NCBI RefSeq assembly: GCF_019334305.1
Contig: NZ_JAHWGH010000004.1
Coordinates: 1 to 39,332 of the forward strand
Reading direction: 5' to 3'
DNA: 39,332 nt
Origin: Rossellomorea orangium
Lineage (GTDB): Bacteria; Bacillota; Bacilli; Bacillales; Bacillaceae_B
This document shows, piece after piece, positions 35,493 to 39,332 of this stretch. The stretch's first letter is position 1, and each line of letters starts with the position of its first letter. A model generated the notes under the pieces. It did no database searches. It saw only the letters and a program-made list of their open reading frames with translations, and was not told the DNA's origin. The position numbers were made by a program, and so were the translations under genes.

Positions 35493-36017
35493 CTAGCCGT
35501 TTATATCGCTGATTAAGCTTGAGCTTACCAGGCCTGCTTCATCAAGGATATCTTTGATTTGATTTTCAGCCTCATTTAATTTCTCATCAGCTGCTGTCAG
35601 ATCAGTTTCTCCTTCTGTAGCGAGTGCTTCAGCTTTCATGTTATACGATTCTACAAGGGTGGATTTGAATGATTCCACAGCTTCCTTTTGATCACCTAAG
35701 CTTTCAGGGATCTCCATACCTTCCACTGCTTCAGCAGATGCTTTCGCTGATGCTGCGGCAGAATCTTTCAATGTAGTCAATTCGTCTCCAGTTGGAGGCT
35801 CTTCTCCTGCCATTGCTTCCTCATAGCCATTTAAATCAATATCAACACCGTTAACGGTTGTTGTTAAATTTAAGTAGAAATCCATTAAGTCACCAGCTAC
35901 ATCCTGGTTTTCTTCCGAACTTGCTGCTTCGTCCTTTTTTTCTTTGTCAGAACCTGAATCGGAACATCCAGCCAGTGCCAATGATAAACCCAGACCTAAA
36001 AACCATACTTTTTTCAT
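35493..36017 (-). CDS. Lipoprotein of unknown function
   Basis: This 174-aa secreted lipoprotein has a basic start, a hydrophobic stretch and lipobox LALAGC (Cys18). A Ser/Glu/Lys-rich linker follows, then an acidic, helix-forming domain (about 38-165) with many Ala, Glu and Lys. Its helical periodicity resembles small Bacillus surface lipoproteins, but I cannot name a family. The start follows GAGGGG. It is convergent with nothing and divergent from the tRNA-Sec gene. Confidence 0.8.
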   Translation of the reverse strand: MKKVWFLGLGLSLALAGCSDSGSDKEKKDEAASSEENQDVAGDLMDFYLNLTTTVNGVDIDLNGYEEAMAGEEPPTGDELTTLKDSAAASAKASAEAVEGMEIPESLGDQKEAVESFKSTLVESYNMKAEALATEGETDLTAADEKLNEAENQIKDILDEAGLVSSSLISDING

Positions 36018-36270
36018 ACTTGTTTCCCCTCTCTGTCTATATCAATATGTTCAAGTATTGATAGTAAGCAACACCTATAAGGAAATCGCTTACTTTATCT
36101 TTAATAAGCCGGCAAAAAGTATCTTATCATGGGAATATTCCATAGGTAAAGAAATATTTGCAGATTTCACCAAAGTTTAAATCTTATAAATATTTCAAAT
36201 TAACAGCATACATCCTATCCAGTATTTCATGTTCGAAATAGGTCATTCGTATGGGGTATTTGTAAAACAA
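36018..36270. other. Intergenic region, no gene recognised
   Basis: AT-rich spacer between the divergent lipoprotein and tRNA-Sec genes. I see no ORF with a ribosome site and no known RNA motif. The two promoters must lie here. Confidence 0.5.
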
Positions 36271-36299
36271 TTGAACAACCTTTCCTTCCATGGTATAAC
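36271..36299 (+). promoter_or_regulatory. tRNA-Sec promoter
   Basis: -35 TTGAAC (36271-36276), 17-bp spacer and -10 TATAAC (36294-36299). The predicted start is about 10 bp before the mature tRNA end at 36319. Confidence 0.78.
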
Positions 36300-36318
36300 T
36301 AAACTATACTTACATAGT

Positions 36319-36414
36319 GGGGCTGATTGTTGAGCTGGTGCTTGCCTGAGTCTTCAAAACTTTTGAGAGGCGCGTGCCGTCTCTGCTGGGTTCGATTCCC
36401 AGGCAGTCCCGCCA
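36319..36414 (+). tRNA. selC: tRNA-Sec (anticodon UCA)
   Basis: A 96-nt tRNA gene with encoded GCCA end. The anticodon loop CTTCAAA (36352-36358) places TCA at 36354-36356, reading UGA. Bacterial tRNA-Sec features: an extended acceptor of eight positions (seven pairs, with A8 opposite G where a pair is expected), a 5-bp T stem CTGGG/CCCAG with loop TTCGATT, a D stem of five to six pairs closed by a 4-nt TGGT loop, a long variable arm GAGAGGC-GCGT-GCCGTCTC, and discriminator G. E. coli tRNA-Sec is 95 nt. The anticodon stem is weak (U-U and G-U pairs). Together with selB it implies UGA-Sec decoding. Confidence 0.93.
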
Positions 36415-36435
36415 TAGATGAGCATTCTTAATAAA

Positions 36436-36466
36436 AGGCCCCCTTATATAGTCATAAGGGGGCCTA
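36436..36466. terminator. Bidirectional terminator after tRNA-Sec
   Basis: AGGCCCCCTTAT, loop ATAGTC and ATAAGGGGGCCT form a perfect 12-bp stem. It serves the tRNA gene (+) and the kinase gene (-). Confidence 0.88.
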
Positions 36467-36468
36467 TT

Positions 36469-37794
36469 TCAATGATTCTGCAATACCTCTCGTCTCTTTC
36501 TTTCTGAAGCCTGTACTCCATCAAATAAGATGTGGAAAGTTGTCCCTTCACCCTGTTCACTCTGTACCCTTATATCCGCTCCGTGATCCCGCAGAATCCT
36601 TAAGCATATTGTAAGACCCAGGCCGGTCCCTTTGGTTTTAGTCGTAAAGAAAGGCTCACCGAGTTTATCAATCGTTTCCTTTTTCATTCCCACCCCTTCA
36701 TCTTTAAAAGTCAATTGGACTTTATTATGTGCATTCACAGCGGCCTGAATGGTGATCGTGCCTCCATGCGGCATGGCTTCTATGGCATTCTTAATCAAAT
36801 TGATAAAGACCTGCTTTAATTGATTCTCATCCCCGCGGATATACATCTCTCTTTCACGGAAATTTGTTTGAATTTCAATATTATATAAAATGGCATTCGT
36901 ATTCAGTAATTTCGATACATGCTCGAGTGTCTCGATAATATTAATCCGCTTGTAGGTGACAGATTGTGGCTTTGCTAATATCAATAGTTCGCTCAGCACT
37001 AGTTCGATTCGTTTGATTTCAGAAAAGACAATCCCCAAATATTCATTTGTTTTCTCATCCGCGCTATCTCTTAATAACTGCAGAAATCCATTAATCGAAG
37101 TCAGAGGGTTTCGAACTTCATGGGCGATTCCGGCAGCTAGTTGCCCTGCAACTGAAAGTTTTTGAGATTCGATAGCCAGTGTTTCATTCATTTCAATCAA
37201 TTCTTCCTCGTTATGTACTCTTTCCGTAATGTCTGAAATCGTGCCCACTATCCCCGAGAGCTCACCATCCACATTATAGGTAAGCTTGATATTGACTTCA
37301 CCCCATCGAAACTCACCATCCCTTTTATGATATGAGAAATCCATCTTGGTCTTATCCCTTTTCAAACTGATGCTTTGTCTTACCAGTCGGAGGATTTCGT
37401 GGCGCTCGGTGAGGGAGATGAAATGAAGGGCATTCTTGTGCAGGCTTTCTTTGACAGTGTATCCCGTGAATTCTTCCCATGAGTGATTGAGGAATTGAAA
37501 CTCCCCTTTGGCATTCGTGTGAAATACCACTTCATCAACGCTTTGGAGGACATGCTGCATTTCTTCATTGAGAATCCTTGCTTTCTCTTCACTTTCTTTT
37601 AAGGAGGCCAATGTCTTATGGCTGACGTCATAATGTTTACCCATATAGTAGCTGATGAAGAGAATCAATATGGTAAAAACCATATCCACTTTCAAATCCA
37701 CGGGGTAATGAAGAACAAAATAATAAATAAAATCCCACGTGATGACTAATAAAAGTCCAGTGAGTATCGATATGATCCTACCCCTATATATCAT
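36469..37794 (-). CDS. PAS-domain sensor histidine kinase (sporulation-kinase type)
   Basis: This 441-aa membrane kinase has two N-terminal helices (about 7-29 and 36-52), a PAS domain (about 75-195; GEFQFLNHSWEEFTGYT, ISDITER), and a DHp domain with the phosphorylated His225 in AAGIAHEVRNPLTSINGFLQLL. The ATPase domain has an N box NLIKNAIEAM, DEGVGM and GTGLGLTI. The HEVRNPLTSINGF sequence is that of Bacillus KinA-E-like and related kinases that feed the Spo0F/Spo0A phosphorelay, but no response regulator gene is adjacent, so the target is inferred. It starts at ATG after AGGAGG and ends at the shared terminator. Confidence 0.9.
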   Translation of the reverse strand: MIYRGRIISILTGLLLVITWDFIYYFVLHYPVDLKVDMVFTILILFISYYMGKHYDVSHKTLASLKESEEKARILNEEMQHVLQSVDEVVFHTNAKGEFQFLNHSWEEFTGYTVKESLHKNALHFISLTERHEILRLVRQSISLKRDKTKMDFSYHKRDGEFRWGEVNIKLTYNVDGELSGIVGTISDITERVHNEEELIEMNETLAIESQKLSVAGQLAAGIAHEVRNPLTSINGFLQLLRDSADEKTNEYLGIVFSEIKRIELVLSELLILAKPQSVTYKRINIIETLEHVSKLLNTNAILYNIEIQTNFREREMYIRGDENQLKQVFINLIKNAIEAMPHGGTITIQAAVNAHNKVQLTFKDEGVGMKKETIDKLGEPFFTTKTKGTGLGLTICLRILRDHGADIRVQSEQGEGTTFHILFDGVQASERKRREVLQNH

Positions 37795-37928
37795 CTTACG
37801 AGCCTCCTGTCTGTACGAACATAAGAATCTATCGAAATAGATAGAATTTTCACGATATTTGTTATTTATTAGTATATCATTTCTAATTAAGAACAGTATA
37901 GACTTCTTTTATAAAATCCATGATAATC

Positions 37929-37957
37929 TTGTCACGGGCAATCTAGTTGTCTATAAT
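37929..37957 (+). promoter_or_regulatory. yneK promoter
   Basis: -35 TTGTCA (37929-37934), exactly 17 bp, and perfect -10 TATAAT (37952-37957), 34 bp before the yneK start. Confidence 0.8.
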
Positions 37958-37990
37958 TGAATACGATACGCTGTATATTGAGGTGAAAAC

Positions 37991-38416
37991 ATGCTGGAAG
38001 GTTGGTTTTTATATTTCATCCTATTTTGGGTCGTTTTTTTAGTGGCTTCTTTCGCTATAGGCGGGTTTTTTATGTTTAGGAAATTCTTAAAGAGGTTTCC
38101 GAAAGAAGATGGAAAGTCTGATTTGGATTGGGAAGAACATTATGTAAATGAAACCATTCATTTATGGGGCGACGATGAAAAGAAGATGCTTAATGAGCTT
38201 GTCACCCCGGTCCCCGAATTATTCAGGGATGTCGCGAAGCAAAAAATCGCAGGGAAGATCGGTGAACTGGCATTAAACGAGCGGGCCGTGGCCATTACCC
38301 AAGAGCTCGTCATTAAAGGATACATTTTAGCGACCCCGAAACGAGATCATAAGTTTTTAAGGAAAAAACTCGATGAGATGCACATAGAAGTTACACCTTA
38401 CGAACATTTATTCTAA
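37991..38416 (+). CDS. yneK: DUF2621 protein YneK
   Basis: This 141-aa protein has one N-terminal membrane helix (about 7-29) and a soluble domain starting WEEHYVNETIHLWGDDEKKML, with PVPELFRDVAKQKIAGKIGELAL. B. subtilis YneK has the same length and layout. Function unknown. The start follows GAGGTG and a good promoter. A 34-aa membrane peptide gene begins 19 bp after its stop and is probably on the same transcript. Confidence 0.9.
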   Translation: MLEGWFLYFILFWVVFLVASFAIGGFFMFRKFLKRFPKEDGKSDLDWEEHYVNETIHLWGDDEKKMLNELVTPVPELFRDVAKQKIAGKIGELALNERAVAITQELVIKGYILATPKRDHKFLRKKLDEMHIEVTPYEHLF

Positions 38417-38435
38417 CAAACAGGCAGGGAACAAC

Positions 38436-38540
38436 ATGGGACCGATACTTGTCATTCCAATTGTATTATATTTAATCTTTATTGTCGGTGCGGCTTTTCT
38501 CTATGTAAGGTCGAAGAAATCAAAAAGAGGTAAACGTTAA
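38436..38540 (+). CDS. 34-aa single-helix membrane peptide
   Basis: This peptide starts MGPILVIPIVLYLIFIVGAA, has one hydrophobic helix and ends in the strongly basic SKKSKRGKR. The ribosome site is CAGGGA, six bases upstream. It lies 19 bp downstream of yneK and is followed by a terminator whose stem begins inside its last codons. I do not know a named family. The helix-plus-basic-tail layout and gene position support a real gene. Confidence 0.65.
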   Translation: MGPILVIPIVLYLIFIVGAAFLYVRSKKSKRGKR

Positions 38541-38556
38541 TCGTTTACCTCTTTAA
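38525..38556. terminator. Bidirectional terminator
   Basis: AAGAGGTAAACG, loop TTAAT and CGTTTACCTCTTT form a 12-bp stem. It ends the yneK transcript and the convergent protease gene (stop at 38564). Confidence 0.88.
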
Positions 38557-38563
38557 TATGTGT

Positions 38564-39058
38564 TCAATCAATGGGATCTTCTGCTTTGCCGAATCGAACC
38601 ACGTCAAGGATCGCTTGGCCATCGCTCGGTTTACCTTCCCCGTTTCTAAAAGGGAATAGTGAAAAGAATATAAAGTAAACAGAAAAATAGACAAATTGAT
38701 AGAAAAAGATATGAACCGGTATGACCCCTTCATAAATCAGGAAGTTAATCAATAAAATGGCGAGTAAATTGAATAAACTACCTGCCAAATAAATTAGCAC
38801 ATGCACCCATACTTTGTTGTACTTTAATTCTCTATATTGGCACCACCCTTCCATAAAGTACATCCTTTTGACTTCCAATGGTCCAATTTTCATTAAATGT
38901 TTTCCCGTCCCAATGGCGAACTTGATCTTTGCTCCGAATAATCGTGCGACGAGAATATGGCCAGCTTCATGTACGATCGTTACCAATGGCAATGTAAAAA
39001 AAAATGCCAGAAAAAATGTCCATATGTCTGCTAACGTAAACAACCTTAACCCCACCAA
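38564..39058 (-). CDS. Small M50-like zinc metalloprotease / DUF3267-like membrane protein
   Basis: This 164-aa membrane protein carries the zinc-site motif VTIVHEAGHILVARLFG (H30, E31, H34) within the first helix and a later LAGSLFNLLAILL helix, as in site-2-protease-type enzymes. A possible third ligand Asp lies in GKPSDGQAILD near the end. It has about four hydrophobic segments and no PDZ domain, smaller than SpoIVFB (288 aa). Start TTG 39058 lacks a good ribosome site. TTG 39043 has GGTGGGG eight bases upstream and may be the real start. Substrate unknown. Confidence 0.75.
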   Translation of the reverse strand: MVGLRLFTLADIWTFFLAFFFTLPLVTIVHEAGHILVARLFGAKIKFAIGTGKHLMKIGPLEVKRMYFMEGWCQYRELKYNKVWVHVLIYLAGSLFNLLAILLINFLIYEGVIPVHIFFYQFVYFSVYFIFFSLFPFRNGEGKPSDGQAILDVVRFGKAEDPID

Positions 39059-39234
39059 TGTCTCTTGATTTTATCATCTACCCTTACTATTGCCCGTTAT
39101 GATTTAGCAGTAAGCTTATTTTTCACCATTGTAATGAAATCGTAATCTCTCGGTTTTTTAAAATGAATGGCTGTTTTCGCAAAGATTGTTGCTATTCGCA
39201 TACTAACTAAGATTTACGATACTCTGTCATTTAA

Positions 39235-39332
39235 GTTGTGGTGCAGGAGGGTGAAGGGAACTGCTCCGCTTTCCACGGACGTTCGGCCGAGCCTCCTCAG
39301 CAAAAACCGCTTCCGGGGTCTCGACACGCCCG
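39235..39332. repeat. GC-rich Bacillaceae intergenic repeat, copy 2 (diverged, cut by the window end)
   Basis: It contains GCTCCGCTTTCCACGG, GAGCCTCCTCAGC and CGGGGTCTCGACACGCCC, which align in order with the reverse complement of copy 1 (70-165). It is inverted relative to that copy and more diverged. It continues beyond the window. Confidence 0.65.

Overview
This window is chromosomal DNA of an endospore-forming Bacillaceae bacterium. It carries a Ger-type germinant-receptor operon, an RsbR-type stressosome protein, a PAS histidine kinase of the sporulation-kinase type, the Bacillus-specific small proteins YneK (DUF2621) and YvrJ, S-box and T-box leaders, and strong AGGAGG-type ribosome binding sites. 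Two copies of a GC-rich intergenic repeat of the kind found in Bacillaceae lie at the two ends. I cannot fix the genus. I see no prophage, insertion sequence or CRISPR array.

Layout. (1) 0.4-9 kb, stand-alone genes: secreted GlpQ, a CXXC membrane protein, an MBL-fold hydrolase, a YitT-family membrane protein, a full-length fused Ada protein, an unknown alpha/alpha-toroid-like protein, an mhqE-mhqD pair with a clear MhqR-type operator on its promoter, an RsbR paralog, and a small ORF that looks interrupted. (2) 9-18.4 kb, amino-acid block: metI-metC-yitJ-metH behind a SAM-I riboswitch, then trpS behind its own tryptophan T-box. The TrpRS resembles the divergent KMSKSYNN-type enzymes rather than the usual B. 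subtilis enzyme. (3) 18.4-26.8 kb: DUF457 membrane protein, Nudix and HAD hydrolases, a cardiolipin-synthase-like PLD protein, VanZ, the selenocysteine elongation factor SelB, a GNAT acetyltransferase, a Sco-type copper chaperone and small membrane proteins. (4) 26.9-30.6 kb: spore germinant receptor operon in the order B-A-C. (5) 30.7-35.4 kb: sbcD-sbcC nuclease and a yvrJ gene. (6) 35.5-39.3 kb: a lipoprotein, a tRNA-Sec gene with its own promoter and terminator, a histidine kinase, yneK with a 34-aa membrane peptide, and a small M50-like zinc protease.

How the genes work together. The met operon rebuilds methionine from O-acyl-homoserine and cysteine (MetI, MetC) and supplies both methyl-transfer routes (YitJ and the B12-dependent MetH), all under SAM feedback. 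selB and the UGA-reading tRNA-Sec gene lie about 11.5 kb apart, so the organism very probably makes selenoproteins. selA, selD and any selenoprotein gene are not in this window. mhqED is a quinone/electrophile detoxification unit.

The most noteworthy points are the selenocysteine machinery with some unusual residues, the T-box-controlled divergent TrpRS, the MhqR-like operator, the fused Ada with an inverted repeat in place of a -35 box, and the broken-looking small genes at 8.6 and 24.9 kb. I found no wholly new multi-gene system.
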